Notes: generated by a model from the sequence alone, not told the origin. Shown: positions 1 through 8,537, numbered from the stretch's first letter. The stretch: 32,521 bases of DNA from an uncultured bacterium (GCA_902779565.1 CACZCD010000015.1:1-32521), one strand, 5' to 3'. A program made the numbers and translations.

Positions 1-65
1 CCAATCACGCACGCCTTCGTATCCGTCGCGCGCGCCAACGCCTTCTCAATCATTTCCTTGGACAT
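1..65 (-). CDS. N-terminal fragment, possibly iron-dependent alcohol/glycerol-1-phosphate dehydrogenase family
   Basis: An ATG whose A is at 65 opens a frame that runs off the left edge after about 21 codons, starting MSKEMIEKALARATDTKACV. The start overlaps the TAA stop of the upstream metallophosphoesterase in a TAATG arrangement, which suggests translational coupling. The short N-terminus (helix, then a beta strand ending in VIG) resembles the opening of dehydroquinate-synthase-like iron alcohol dehydrogenases such as sn-glycerol-1-phosphate dehydrogenase. That is only a resemblance over about 20 residues; the gene is real by position, but its function is a guess. Confidence 0.4.
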   Translation of the reverse strand, partial: MSKEMIEKALARATDTKACVI

Positions 66-1846
66 TACTTCTTAACTCCCTCAAGACGCTCGATTTTGGC
101 GTAGGTGAAACGGACCTTACCGGGAGTCTCGCCGTTGAGGAGCAGCGCGTATGTGCAGGCCGCCGCCGGCTTCTCGAACTCGACCACGTAGCGCAGCAGA
201 CCGGAATCGCCCGGCACCGTGTACATCCGCTTCGCGGCGTCCTTCAGCGCCTTGACCTGTCCGCGCCCCGGGGTGGGCTTCAGGTTGCGAAGCGCCACCG
301 ACCAGCACGGCCGCTTCTCCTGGATGGTCTGCATGTCAAACGTGAGCATGAAGCGCGCGCCGGCGGGGCCTTCCCACACGCCATCGGGGAAGTGAAGCAT
401 CGCCGGTCCTTTCTTGACCTCGAAGAAGCCGTCCTTCGCGGGCGACTTCACAGTGCTCTTGGATCCGCAACGGAAGACGCAATCCGTCGCCGGATTTTCG
501 GTCTTCCACACGAGCTTGCGCGAAACGGCCTGCGCGGGGGCGGTGAACTCCTTGACGATCTCCGCACCCTCGCCGCCGAGGCTGTTGCGCGGCGCAATGG
601 TCGCGCGATATTCGCGGCCGGGATCGAAGTACGTGGCGTCGAACGCACACGAAAGCGTCTCGGGGCGTTCGAACTCGCGCAGGTAGAACTCGCCGAAGAT
701 GAACTTGCGCGTGAAAGTCGCCCACGCGCCCGATGCGTCCTTGCGCGAAAGCTCGATGCGGTAGGCGAACGGACGCGCCTTTGCGCCGGCGGCGCACGGG
801 AACGTCACCGCGAGAGTGGAGAACGGCGTGGCGTCGGGGACGAACGTGACCTTCTCGGCCGCGCCCGGCGCAAACGCGGGAACCGGCAGCGCCGCGCGAT
901 ACGCTTCAAGGCGGTACGGCGCAGAGGCGGGATCGTACGGCCACGGGATCATCCACGGAGAATCCTCCTTGCGGTCGCGCACGTCGAAACGGCGGAACAC
1001 GAGCCTGTTGGAATACACGTCGATCACGAGCGCGCCGTAGTTCTGCATCCGCTTCACCGGACCGCCGCCCGGAAGCCCAAGCCCCCAGTTCTGCAGGCAT
1101 CCCACGCTCACGGAGGTGAACTCGCCCTGCCAGATCGAGCGCGCCTCCTGCAGCGAGCCGTGCGTGTGGCCGGAAAGGTTCACCACCTGCGGGTATTTGT
1201 TGAAGATGCGGCGCTCCAGCTGCGAACCGCCGCCGGCGCGCGTGGTCTTCTCCGGCGGCACGTGCGTGAATACGAACACCGGCTTGCCGGGATATTTCTT
1301 GACGGCATCATCAACCATCTTCTCGAAGAGCGCCTCGTCGAACTTCTTGCAGAAGCCGCTCTGCGGGATGGCAACGTAGGGGAAGCCGTTCACCTCGCCC
1401 GTGGTGTACAGGTCGTGCGGGATCTTGAGGAGCCGCTTCATGTCGGCGGCGGCGTCCATGTCGGAGGCGAAATCGTGCAGCTTGCCGGGCTTGTAGAAGA
1501 GAAAGTCGTGCCCGGCATACACAAACAGCTCCTTCGGGCGCTTCTCGGCCGGTACGCCGGCGTACGCCTCCTCCACCGACTCGCGGTAGGCGACGTAGCC
1601 GGTGGGGTAATGGTGGTCGGCAATGTCGCCCACGTTGGCGATCATGTCGACGGAAAGCGAACGGAAGAGCTCATAAGCCTGCTTGACGCGATCGCAGCTC
1701 TCCTTTGTCTTGCCGATGTGCGTATCGGTGATCGCACCAATCCGGAGAAGCGGACGATCTGTCTCTGCCGACAGCGGCAAGGCGGGCGACAACGCCGCCG
1801 CTCCCAGCGTGCCGGCGAACATCCTACGGGTGACTAAAGTTTTCAT
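65..1846 (-). CDS. Tat-exported calcineurin-like metallophosphoesterase
   Basis: A 593-aa protein with a twin-arginine signal (R7-R8-x-F followed by an Ala/Leu-rich stretch to about residue 27), so it is predicted to be folded before export. The calcineurin-like phosphoesterase core spans about residues 34-290: DTH at 41-43, GD at 73-74, GHD at 112-114 (where most relatives have GNHD), THVPP at 194-198 and GHTHG at 226-230. These residues bind two metal ions in this superfamily, which hydrolyses phosphomono- or diesters. Residues 300-593 form beta-rich accessory domains of unknown role. It has its own extended -10 promoter placed so close that the transcript would start at the ATG; no Shine-Dalgarno is visible. 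Its stop overlaps the start of the next gene. The substrate is not predictable. Confidence 0.85.
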   Translation of the reverse strand: MKTLVTRRMFAGTLGAAALSPALPLSAETDRPLLRIGAITDTHIGKTKESCDRVKQAYELFRSLSVDMIANVGDIADHHYPTGYVAYRESVEEAYAGVPAEKRPKELFVYAGHDFLFYKPGKLHDFASDMDAAADMKRLLKIPHDLYTTGEVNGFPYVAIPQSGFCKKFDEALFEKMVDDAVKKYPGKPVFVFTHVPPEKTTRAGGGSQLERRIFNKYPQVVNLSGHTHGSLQEARSIWQGEFTSVSVGCLQNWGLGLPGGGPVKRMQNYGALVIDVYSNRLVFRRFDVRDRKEDSPWMIPWPYDPASAPYRLEAYRAALPVPAFAPGAAEKVTFVPDATPFSTLAVTFPCAAGAKARPFAYRIELSRKDASGAWATFTRKFIFGEFYLREFERPETLSCAFDATYFDPGREYRATIAPRNSLGGEGAEIVKEFTAPAQAVSRKLVWKTENPATDCVFRCGSKSTVKSPAKDGFFEVKKGPAMLHFPDGVWEGPAGARFMLTFDMQTIQEKRPCWSVALRNLKPTPGRGQVKALKDAAKRMYTVPGDSGLLRYVVEFEKPAAACTYALLLNGETPGKVRFTYAKIERLEGVKK

Positions 1847-1853
1847 GCCGCAG

Positions 1854-1862
1854 ATTATACCA
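1854..1862 (-). promoter_or_regulatory. Extended -10 promoter of the metallophosphoesterase gene
   Basis: The minus strand reads TGG then TATAAT, an exact extended -10 element. The last T of the -10 is 8 bases before the A of the ATG at 1846, so the expected start point falls at or next to the start codon. A TTGTTT about 19 bases upstream could be a weak -35. Confidence 0.6.
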
Positions 1863-1889
1863 CAAAATCACGGCACGAAAACAACGTCA

Positions 1890-3578
1890 TCAAAAGCGGC
1901 ACCCTTCGTGCTTCAAGCGCGAGGAGAGCTTGCCGTAATCGACATCCTGAACGGCGCACTTCGCCCGGATCGCCTGCGCCGCCGCCGTACCGGACACCTG
2001 ACCGAGCACGAAGAACACCGGCTCCATGCGGATGGAGCCGAACGCCATGTGCGACGACGACAGGCACACCGGCACGAACAGGTTTGCGCACTCCCCCCGC
2101 TTCGGCACGATGGCGCCATAGTCGATCGGGTATGGCGCGAACCGCTCGAACGGCTTGCCGGAGGTTGGCGTGTTCTTGTTGTAGTCCTCGATGTTGCCCT
2201 CGTTCTTCACGAACCCCTTCTCATCGACATAGCGGCGGACGTTGTGCGAATCCATGCCGTAGGCGCCGAGCGCGATCGGATGCGGCACCACACGTTCTCC
2301 CCGGCACTCATGCTCGGTCATCACATACTCGCCCACCAGACGGCGCGCCTCGCGCACATAGAGCTGGTTCTGCCAGCCGTCGCCGCGCTCACCCACAAAC
2401 TCGTCCTTGCACGTGCCCCAGCGCGAAACCTCCTTGCGGATCTTCTCCGGTACGCGCGGATGGTTCGCGAGCGTCCACATCAGCCCTTGCTGGTACTTGA
2501 GGTGCGCATCCTCGATCTGGGCGCGCTCGGCGTAGGTCGCCTCGGGATAGCTCCAGTTCTGACCGATGAAGTCCGTGGAGCAGCCCGTGCGGTTGTTGGT
2601 GTCGGTCTTGCGGTTCGGCATCGGCGAATTGATCCACGGCAGACCGTCGCGGTCGAGCGGACCCGCCTCCAGATTCCGCAGCAACAGTTCGTAATCAAGC
2701 TCACGGTAACCCGCCGGCTTCTTGAACGGGATGCGGTTGCGCGGATCGTCCGTCAGGCACATGCGGAAGCAGTAGGCCTGCACGCGCCGGTCGCCCGTGC
2801 CGTCCGGCTCCGGGCAGTCCCGCTCGACGCCCGGCAGAAGACCGCTCGAGGGATCGCCCTTCTTCACGTAGGGATCCACGCCGTTCTGCATCTGGTGATT
2901 CTTCATCAGCGCGCGCTGGTGACCACTGATCGTCTCGCCATAGACACTGTTCGACTCACGCCCGACCGTGTAGGTGACGCCCGCCGCCGCCATGAGGTCG
3001 CCCTCGTAGGAGGCGTCGATGAACATCTTCGCCGCAAAGCGCTTTCCGCTTTCCGTGCGGATCGCCACGATCCGTCCGTCCTTCATCTCCACGCCACCCG
3101 GTCCACGGTCAAGGCGTTCATGGCGGTGGATGACGAGCGCCCAGTCCTTCTCCCAGAACTCCAGCACCTTCAGCGCGGCGCTCGGCTCGAACGTCCACAT
3201 CGAATCCTCTTTGCGTTCCCAGCAGCTCTGGCCGCGCGGCTTGTATTCGTCGCGCGTCTGGAACTTCCAGGCGTCCGGTTTCTCGTAGTAGGCCTTGATG
3301 TCCTGATAGAACTTGCGCGCGAGTCCGCCGAACGCCGCCTTGTTGCCGATGTCCGTCTGACCGAGCCCGCCGGTCGTGAGGCCGCCGATGCGTCCCGTCG
3401 GTTCGAGGAGGATTGGCTCCAGCCCCATCTTCCGAGCCTGCACCGCCGCCGCGATCGCCGCCGGACTGCTCCCGTAGATGACGATGTCGCACATCGTCTC
3501 CGTGTGCGTGCCCAGATTGAGACATCCGGCCAGAACACCCACCGCCGTGCCGACAACCAGACCCAGATTCCTTTTCAT
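1890..3578 (-). CDS. FAD-dependent oxidoreductase, predicted lipoprotein (FAD_oxidored family)
   Basis: The chosen ATG at 3578 is preceded by a strong AAAGGAGG; a start further upstream at 3662 would add 28 residues with no signal and lies inside the promoter and hairpin. The 562-aa product starts with a lipoprotein signal ending in the lipobox VLAGC, so it should be a membrane-anchored envelope protein. An ADP-binding beta-alpha-beta follows (DIVIYGSSPAAIAAAVQA, a G-x-S-x-x-A variant of the dinucleotide fold), then the RIGGLTTGGLG segment typical of this flavoprotein family. Such proteins are common beside polysaccharide-degradation genes in Bacteroidetes and PVC bacteria, but their reactions are mostly unknown. 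It is probably monocistronic, with a promoter at 3606-3614. Confidence 0.85.
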   Translation of the reverse strand: MKRNLGLVVGTAVGVLAGCLNLGTHTETMCDIVIYGSSPAAIAAAVQARKMGLEPILLEPTGRIGGLTTGGLGQTDIGNKAAFGGLARKFYQDIKAYYEKPDAWKFQTRDEYKPRGQSCWERKEDSMWTFEPSAALKVLEFWEKDWALVIHRHERLDRGPGGVEMKDGRIVAIRTESGKRFAAKMFIDASYEGDLMAAAGVTYTVGRESNSVYGETISGHQRALMKNHQMQNGVDPYVKKGDPSSGLLPGVERDCPEPDGTGDRRVQAYCFRMCLTDDPRNRIPFKKPAGYRELDYELLLRNLEAGPLDRDGLPWINSPMPNRKTDTNNRTGCSTDFIGQNWSYPEATYAERAQIEDAHLKYQQGLMWTLANHPRVPEKIRKEVSRWGTCKDEFVGERGDGWQNQLYVREARRLVGEYVMTEHECRGERVVPHPIALGAYGMDSHNVRRYVDEKGFVKNEGNIEDYNKNTPTSGKPFERFAPYPIDYGAIVPKRGECANLFVPVCLSSSHMAFGSIRMEPVFFVLGQVSGTAAAQAIRAKCAVQDVDYGKLSSRLKHEGCRF

Positions 3579-3605
3579 CCTTCGTCCTCCTTTTAGAATG
3601 TACTG

Positions 3606-3614
3606 ATTATACCA
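3606..3614 (-). promoter_or_regulatory. Extended -10 promoter of the FAD oxidoreductase gene
   Basis: The minus strand reads TTTA, TGG, TATAAT. The predicted leader is about 20 bases and contains the AAAGGAGG ribosome site. The -35 position lies inside the hairpin at 3620-3653 and shows no consensus. Confidence 0.6.
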
Positions 3615-3619
3615 TAAAC

Positions 3620-3653
3620 GGCGCGCGATTACCGAAGAAGGCAATCTCGCGCC
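3620..3653 (-). terminator. GC-rich hairpin at the 3' end of the infA unit
   Basis: Two 14-base arms (GGCGCGAGATTGCC and GGTAATCGCGCGCC on the minus strand) pair at 13 of 14 positions, one as G-T, around a 6-base loop. Only GTTTATGG follows, so there is no proper U-tract. Its position, 45 bases past the infA stop and just before the next promoter, suggests a transcription end or RNA-stabilising hairpin. Confidence 0.5.
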
Positions 3654-3697
3654 GTTGGACAAGACAACTCCGCGAAGTGGCGCGCGGCAATACGATA

Positions 3698-3925
3698 TCA
3701 GGTCTTGTGGCGGTAGGTGATCCGGCCTTTGTTGAGATCGTACGGAGAAATCTCCACCGTCACCTTGTCGCCGATGGCGATCTTGATGAAGAACTTCCGC
3801 ATCTTGCCGGAGATGTGCGCGAGAATCTCGTGACCGTTCTCGAGGCGAACCGTGTACATGGTGGCTGGGAGGACCTTCACAACGGTCCCCATCACCTCAA
3901 TCGCCTTGTCGTCTGCACTCGCCAT
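3698..3925 (-). CDS. infA: Translation initiation factor IF-1
   Basis: A 75-aa OB-fold protein, near the usual 72 aa. The sequence from residue 9 ([20 protein letters not shown]), [13 protein letters not shown] and the C-terminal [10 protein letters not shown] match the IF-1 family closely. IF-1 binds the 30S A site with IF-2 and IF-3 during initiation. The ATG at 3925 is preferred because the protein then starts like other IF-1 proteins; GAGGG lies about 14 bases upstream, a loose spacing. A TTG at 3946 would add seven unconserved residues. The gene starts only 24 bases after the CCA end of tRNA-Asn and is probably made from the same transcript. The hairpin at 3620-3653 follows it. Confidence 0.96.
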   Translation of the reverse strand: MASADDKAIEVMGTVVKVLPATMYTVRLENGHEILAHISGKMRKFFIKIAIGDKVTVEISPYDLNKGRITYRHKT

Positions 3926-3949
3926 TCGTGTTTGCAAAACCCTCAAGAT

Positions 3950-4024
3950 TGGCTCGGGCGGCTGGATTCGAACCAGCGACCAATTGATTAACAGTCAACT
4001 GCGCTACCACTGCGCCACGCCCGA
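3950..4024 (-). tRNA. tRNA-Asn (anticodon GTT)
   Basis: A full cloverleaf is readable on the minus strand: acceptor arms TCGGGCG and CGCCCGA, D-arm GCGC..GCGC, anticodon stem GTTGA/TCAAT with loop CTGTTAA (anticodon GTT), T-arm GCTGG/CCAGC with TTCGAAT loop, discriminator G and an encoded CCA at 3952-3950. It lies directly upstream of infA, so 3' processing would have to separate it from the mRNA. A TATACT at about 4052-4057 is a weak promoter candidate. Confidence 0.96.
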
Positions 4025-4066
4025 ACAGTCTATAGGTCAAAAAACGGCGCGTAGTATATCAGATTC

Positions 4067-4087
4067 GCCCCCTCGGCGCAAGGGGGC
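4067..4087 (-). terminator. Hairpin between panD and tRNA-Asn
   Basis: The arms GCCCCCTTG and CGAGGGGGC pair over 9 bases (one G-T) with a 3-base loop. On the minus strand it is preceded by an A-rich stretch and followed by GAATCTGATA, with no U-tract. Read on the plus strand it is followed by a T-rich run (AATTTCACTTTTTT). It probably closes the tig-clpP-clpX-panD unit. Confidence 0.5.
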
Positions 4088-4132
4088 AATTTCACTTTTT
4101 TGACTTTGGGGAAGCGGCAGGAGAAGCGAGCC

Positions 4133-4480
4133 TCAGACGAGGCGGTTGTTTGCGTCCAGCACGCCGATGCGCGGCGTGAAGGAGCGCGCCTCCTCTTCGG
4201 GCATCTGCGCCCAGGTCATGACGATCAGCCGATCGCCCACCTTGCCCTTATGTGCGGCGGCGCCGTTGAGGCAGCAGACGCCGGAGCCGCGCGGTCCGCG
4301 GATGGCGTACGTCTCGAAGCGCTCGCCGTTGTCCACGTTCGCCACCAGAAGCTTCTCGTAGTTCAGGATGCCCACGGCATCCATCAGATCCTCATCCAGC
4401 GTGAGCGAACCCGTGTAGTCGAGTTTCGACTCCGTGACGACGATGCGATGCAACTTCGACTTGAGCAGCGTGACCGTCAT
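4133..4480 (-). CDS. panD: Aspartate 1-decarboxylase proenzyme
   Basis: A 115-aa pyruvoyl enzyme that converts L-aspartate to beta-alanine for pantothenate and coenzyme A synthesis in the cytoplasm. The self-cleavage site is visible as G24-S25 in DYTGSLT; S25 would become the pyruvoyl group. Other expected residues are in register with the E. coli protein: K9, R54, Y58, N72 and the NGAAAH segment at 72-77. The length is normal (E. coli 126 aa). The ATG overlaps the clpX stop by four bases (ATGA), so it is translated with clpX. The tig-clpP-clpX order is standard; panD attached to it is less usual. The hairpin at 4067-4087 follows. Confidence 0.96.
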   Translation of the reverse strand: MTVTLLKSKLHRIVVTESKLDYTGSLTLDEDLMDAVGILNYEKLLVANVDNGERFETYAIRGPRGSGVCCLNGAAAHKGKVGDRLIVMTWAQMPEEEARSFTPRIGVLDANNRLV

Positions 4481-5754
4481 TTCAGGCGTTCCTTCACCAT
4501 CTCGGCCGTAATGCGCACCTTGGCACCGGTCTCGCCGCCCGGCGCCTCGTACATCACATCCGTCATCACGCGCTCCATGGCCGCCCGGAGTCCGCGCGCG
4601 CCCGTCTTGCGGGCGATGGCATCCTTGGCCAACTCCCGGAGCGCCTCGTCATCGAACGAAAGCTCCACGCCATCCATCGCCAGAAGCTTCTGGTACTGCC
4701 GCACCAGACAGTTCTTCGGCTCCGTGAGCACCCGCACGAGCTGGTCTTCCGTCAGTTCCTTCATCGCCGTAATCACCGGCAGACGGCCCGTGAACTCGGG
4801 AATCAGACCGAACTTGACGAGATCTTCAGGGCGAACGTCGAGCGCCGCCACATCCTCGTGCGGTGCGACCGTCTCCTTTTCATCCGCGCCGTAACCGATC
4901 GTGCGCCGCCCCGTGCGCTCGCCGATGATCCGGTCGAGCCCCACGAACGCACCGCCGCAGATGAAGAGGATGTTCGAGGTGTCCACCTCAATGTATTCCT
5001 GATCCGGATGCTTGCGCCCACCTTTCGGCGGAATGCGGCAGATCGTCCCCTCAATGATCTTCAACAGGGCCTGCTGCACGCCTTCGCCCGAGACATCGCG
5101 CGTGATGGAGACGTTGTCCGTCTTCGAGGCGATCTTGTCGATCTCATCCACGTAGATGATGCCACGCTTCGCCAGCTCCACATCGCCGCCGGCGTTCTGG
5201 AGGAGGTAACGCACGAGGTTCTCCACATCCTCGCCCACATAGCCCGCCTCGGTGAGCGTGGTCGCATCGCCGATCGCGTACGGCACCTTCAGCATCCGCG
5301 CCAGGGTCTTCGCGAAGAGCGTCTTGCCCGTGCCCGTGGGACCGATCAGCAGGATGTTCGACTTCTCGATCTCCACGTCATCGAACGCCGAATCCGCCGC
5401 CGGCTTCTTTGTGCTGACGCTCCCCTTCTTCGCCGCATCCTGTTCCTTCTGCTCCAGACGACGATAATGGTTGTGGACGGCCACCGAAAGGATCTTCTTC
5501 GTCTCGTCATGCCCGATCACATAGCTGTCGAGGAACGCCTTGATCTCCTTGGGCGCCGGCACGGGGCCGAGCGCCGGAAGTTTCTTCTTCTTATCGCCCT
5601 CTTCCTCTTCGAAGGCCTTTTCGGCCTCCGCGACGGCGTCTGAGACGTGCTTGGCGCAGTCGGCGCAGATGTTGGCCTCGTTCGGACCCGGAAACACCAG
5701 CGTCTCGCGGGAATTGCGCCCGCAGAAGCTGCAGTAGATAACCTTCGGTTTCAT
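4477..5754 (-). CDS. clpX: ClpX ATPase, unfoldase subunit of ClpXP
   Basis: A 425-aa AAA+ protein that recognises, unfolds and feeds substrates into ClpP. The N-terminal zinc domain has C8, C11, C30 and C33. Walker A is GPTGTGKT at 138-145, pore loop 1 GYVG at 171-174, Walker B IIYVDEID at 199-206, followed by the RKHP loop and the sensor-2 segment KTGARGLR. The ClpP-docking loop, IGF in E. coli, appears as IGY (in RRTIGYGAD). An acidic and lysine-rich linker (about 43-60) follows the zinc domain. The gene starts 15 bases after the clpP stop and overlaps panD by four bases, so clpP, clpX and panD form one unit. Confidence 0.97.
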   Translation of the reverse strand: MKPKVIYCSFCGRNSRETLVFPGPNEANICADCAKHVSDAVAEAEKAFEEEEGDKKKKLPALGPVPAPKEIKAFLDSYVIGHDETKKILSVAVHNHYRRLEQKEQDAAKKGSVSTKKPAADSAFDDVEIEKSNILLIGPTGTGKTLFAKTLARMLKVPYAIGDATTLTEAGYVGEDVENLVRYLLQNAGGDVELAKRGIIYVDEIDKIASKTDNVSITRDVSGEGVQQALLKIIEGTICRIPPKGGRKHPDQEYIEVDTSNILFICGGAFVGLDRIIGERTGRRTIGYGADEKETVAPHEDVAALDVRPEDLVKFGLIPEFTGRLPVITAMKELTEDQLVRVLTEPKNCLVRQYQKLLAMDGVELSFDDEALRELAKDAIARKTGARGLRAAMERVMTDVMYEAPGGETGAKVRITAEMVKERLK

Positions 5755-5769
5755 CTCAAGGATCCGCCG

Positions 5770-6378
5770 TCACTTCTTCTGGGAGACGACACGGTCGATG
5801 AGACCGTACGCCGCCGCCTCCTCGGCACTCATGAAGTAGTCGCGATCCGTGTCGCGGACGACATCCTCGTAGGATTTGCCGGAATGGTCGGCGAGGATAT
5901 GGTTCAGACGCTCCTTGAGGCGCAGGATCTCCTTCGCCGTGATCTCGATGTCCGAGGCCTTCCCCTCGGCACCGCCCCATGGCTGGTGGATCATGATGCG
6001 CGCGTTCGGGAGGGCAAAACGCTTACCCTTTGCGCCCGCCGTCAGCAGCACCGCGCCCATGGAGGCCGCCTGACCGATGCAGTAGGTCGCCACCGGACAC
6101 GAGATGAACTGCATCGTGTCGTAGATCGCGAGCCCCGCCGTCACGCTCCCGCCGGGCGAGTTGATGTACATGTTGATGGTCTTCTTCGCGTCCTGCGACT
6201 GCAGGAAGAGCAGCTGCGCCACGATGAGATTGGCGCTTTCGTCCGTCACCTCACCGCCCAAAAGGACGATGCGGTCCTGCAGGAGACGGGAGTAGATGTC
6301 ATAGCTGCGCTCACCCCGGCTCGTCTGCTCGACGACCATCGGGATGAGATAGGATTTCGGATTCTTATCGCTTTTCAT
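5770..6378 (-). CDS. clpP: ClpP protease subunit
   Basis: A 202-aa serine peptidase, the proteolytic chamber partner of ClpX. The catalytic triad is S106 (GQAASMGA), H131 (MIHQP) and D180 (DTDRDYF), with exactly the E. coli spacing (25 and 49 residues). The oxyanion and strand segment [11 protein letters not shown] is at 72-82. The ATG at 6378 is chosen because a GTG at 6387 overlaps the tig stop and adds only three residues. The Shine-Dalgarno is weak, which fits coupling to tig, whose stop is five bases upstream. Confidence 0.97.
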   Translation of the reverse strand: MKSDKNPKSYLIPMVVEQTSRGERSYDIYSRLLQDRIVLLGGEVTDESANLIVAQLLFLQSQDAKKTINMYINSPGGSVTAGLAIYDTMQFISCPVATYCIGQAASMGAVLLTAGAKGKRFALPNARIMIHQPWGGAEGKASDIEITAKEILRLKERLNHILADHSGKSYEDVVRDTDRDYFMSAEEAAAYGLIDRVVSQKK

Positions 6379-6383
6379 ACAGA

Positions 6384-7595
6384 TCACTTCTTGGCCTGTT
6401 CAAGGATGAAGTCGAGCGTCTTCTCGGCGCGCGCCTGATCCTTCTTGTTCTCATCCTTTTCGTCCACCTCGATCTTCTCGGCATCCGCAATGTCGAGAAG
6501 GATGTAGGAGAGACGAACCTGCTTCTCGGCACGTTCGCCCGCATCCTTGAGAATCTTCTCGCGGTTCTGCTCGATGTATTCGTTCGTCACGCCGGCATAC
6601 TGCATCTGCTGCGCCAGCTGACCAAGGTACATTTCCGCCTGACGCTGCACGAGCGACGGCGGCACGTCGAAATCGACCTTCTTCAGGAGCAGCTCGATCG
6701 CCTGGTCGCGGCGACGGTTGATCTCGGCCTCCGTCGCCTGCTTCTCAAGGCGTTCACGGATGTCGGCGCGGAGCTTCTCCACGCTCTCGACCTTCGCGGC
6801 CTCCGCCAGCCCCGCATCGTCCGGAAGCGAGCGCTTGCGGAACATCGAAACCTTCAGCTCATAAGAGACCTTCTTGCCCTTCAGCGGCTCCGGCGCGGCG
6901 TCCTTCGGGAACTTGACGGTCACGTCCTTCTTCTCTTCACCGGCCTTCATGCCCTTCAACGCCTCAAGGATCTCCGGCAGGAAACGCCCCTCCTCGACCT
7001 GCGCCCAGAAGCCCGTCGCCTCGCAGATGGCCTTCTGGTCCGGCACGATCTCGGAAAGCGGCTGGCCGTCCAGCGTCCCCTTGTAGTCGAACTGGACGAA
7101 GTCGCCGTCGCCGACCGCCTCGCCCTCCTTTCCGTCCTCGTACTTGGCGAACATCTTGCGCATGCTCTCCAGCTGCTCCTCCACGGCGGCCTCCTCAACC
7201 TTGGCCTCCTTCTGCTCGATCGCCAGACCCTTGTACTTCGGCAGCTTGTATTCCGGGCGCACTTCCACGAGCGCCGTGAACTCCATCCCGTCCGCCTCGT
7301 TCAGTTTCATCTCCGTCACACCCTCAAGCGCGAGAACCTTGAGCTTGGACTCCTCGACCGCCTTCGGGTAGAACGCGCGGAAACAGGCCCCCTGCGTCTC
7401 CTGCTGGAGTTCCTTCTCGAAGTTCTTGCGGATCAGCTCCACGGGGACCTTGCCCTTGCGGAAGCCGGGAATCTGCGCCTCGCGGATGAATGTATTGAGG
7501 ACCTTGCGCGCCTCGCCCTTGATCTCCTCGGCATCCGCCTTCACGGTCAGACTGATGACACACGGATTCTTTTCGGCCTTTTGCTCGACTTTCAT
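6384..7595 (-). CDS. tig: Trigger factor, ribosome-associated chaperone and prolyl isomerase
   Basis: A 403-aa protein that binds nascent chains at the ribosome exit tunnel. The ribosome-docking signature GFRKGKVP is at residues 44-51, as in E. coli. The FKBP-like PPIase domain (from about [14 protein letters not shown]) and the long helical C-terminal chaperone arms follow; the C-terminal tail is Lys/Glu-rich. The ATG at 7595 has AAAGG nine bases upstream and gives the usual N-terminus; a TTG two codons upstream is less likely. It leads the tig-clpP-clpX-panD unit, with a promoter at 7633-7641. Confidence 0.96.
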   Translation of the reverse strand: MKVEQKAEKNPCVISLTVKADAEEIKGEARKVLNTFIREAQIPGFRKGKVPVELIRKNFEKELQQETQGACFRAFYPKAVEESKLKVLALEGVTEMKLNEADGMEFTALVEVRPEYKLPKYKGLAIEQKEAKVEEAAVEEQLESMRKMFAKYEDGKEGEAVGDGDFVQFDYKGTLDGQPLSEIVPDQKAICEATGFWAQVEEGRFLPEILEALKGMKAGEEKKDVTVKFPKDAAPEPLKGKKVSYELKVSMFRKRSLPDDAGLAEAAKVESVEKLRADIRERLEKQATEAEINRRRDQAIELLLKKVDFDVPPSLVQRQAEMYLGQLAQQMQYAGVTNEYIEQNREKILKDAGERAEKQVRLSYILLDIADAEKIEVDEKDENKKDQARAEKTLDFILEQAKK

Positions 7596-7632
7596 TCTCA
7601 ACTGCCTTTCTTCATGAAAAAATTAAGTGCGT

Positions 7633-7641
7633 AGGATACCA
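7633..7641 (-). promoter_or_regulatory. Extended -10 promoter of the tig-clp unit
   Basis: The minus strand reads TATGG then TATCCT, with the same TGN extension as other promoters here but a weaker hexamer. The leader before the tig ATG would be about 30 bases. Confidence 0.45.
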
Positions 7642-7656
7642 TATTTCCCCATTCAA

Positions 7657-7694
7657 CGCAAATTGCGCCCCCTCCTCAGGGGGCGCAGTTTGCG
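7657..7694 (-). terminator. Long GC-rich hairpin between nagB and tig
   Basis: 17-base arms pair at 16 of 17 positions (CGCAAACTGCGCCCCCT with AGGGGGCGCAATTTGCG) around the loop GAGG. It is 45 bases past the nagB stop. The next bases are TTGAATGG, so there is no U-tract. It is the probable end of the nagB transcript, directly before the tig promoter. Confidence 0.6.
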
Positions 7695-7738
7695 GTCCGG
7701 ATGGATGATGCCGATCCGGTCGATCGGGAAAACGGATG

Positions 7739-8488
7739 TCAGTACGAGCCGGTCAGCTTCGCCGCCGAGGCGGGATCGAGGAACATGCCGCAATCGGGAT
7801 GCATCTGCAGGATCGAGCTAGGAAGCATGTTCGTGATTGGCCCTTCCACCGCACCTTTCACGGCATCGGCCTTGCGCGTATCCGGGCAGGTGCAGACGAT
7901 CGACTTCGACCACATGATCTGCTTGATGGACATTGAGAACGCATGGGTCGGCACGTCATCCACGGTCGGGAACCAGCCCTCGCCCACCTGCTGCATGCGG
8001 CACTTGTGGTCAAGCGGCACAACCAGGTAGGCGCGGTTCGTATCGAAATCGGCCGGCGGGTCGTTGAACGCAAGGTGGCCGTTCTCGCCGATGCCGACGC
8101 ACGCCACATCGATCGGCGCCACGCGAAGGAGCGCCTCGAGGCGCGCAATCTCGGCCTCCTGATCCGCCGCCTCGCCGTTCACCTCGTTGAACACCTTCAT
8201 CGGCTGCGGGGTCTTGGCGACAAAGCGTTCGCGCATGTAGCCGCGGAAGCTCGCCTTGTGCGTGACGGGAATGCCCACGTACTCGTCGAGGTGGAAGCCC
8301 GTCACCTTCGTCCAGTCGATGCCCGGCTCCTTGACGAGCGCCTCGAGGAACTCGAACTGGCTTGCGCCGGTCGCCACGATGATGCGCGCCTCGCCGCGAG
8401 CGGCGATCGCCTCGCGTATCTTGTCGGCTGCCATGTCGGCGGCCTTCTGCGCCATGTCAAACTTGTCTTTTCCGATATAGACTTTCAT
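7739..8488 (-). CDS. nagB: Glucosamine-6-phosphate deaminase
   Basis: A 249-aa enzyme that converts glucosamine-6-phosphate to fructose-6-phosphate and ammonia in the cytoplasm. HLDEYVG (D68, equivalent to catalytic D72 of E. coli) and GENGHLAFNDP (H138 equivalent to H143) are the family signature. The E. coli residues D141 and E148 correspond to N136 and D143 here; N at the first position occurs in other NagB-like enzymes, so this is subfamily variation rather than loss. It is shorter than E. coli NagB (266 aa). It has its own promoter and AAGGA ribosome site. It lies next to glycosidase genes including a GH109-type enzyme, which suggests amino-sugar catabolism. Confidence 0.9.
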   Translation of the reverse strand: MKVYIGKDKFDMAQKAADMAADKIREAIAARGEARIIVATGASQFEFLEALVKEPGIDWTKVTGFHLDEYVGIPVTHKASFRGYMRERFVAKTPQPMKVFNEVNGEAADQEAEIARLEALLRVAPIDVACVGIGENGHLAFNDPPADFDTNRAYLVVPLDHKCRMQQVGEGWFPTVDDVPTHAFSMSIKQIMWSKSIVCTCPDTRKADAVKGAVEGPITNMLPSSILQMHPDCGMFLDPASAAKLTGSY

Positions 8489-8537
8489 TTGCTTTTCCTT
8501 CTTTCAGTTGTTGTGTATGAAAATCAATCAAGTGCGT

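Noticed and set aside
4067-4087. Hairpin plus T-rich run as a plus-strand terminator
   Set aside because: No plus-strand gene ends here; all supported genes are on the minus strand. A bidirectional role cannot be excluded.
7739-8488. NagB as inactive because the E. coli D141 and E148 equivalents are N and D
   Set aside because: The Asn-Gly-His form is found in other NagB-like enzymes, and D68 and H138 are present, so there is no good reason to call it inactive.
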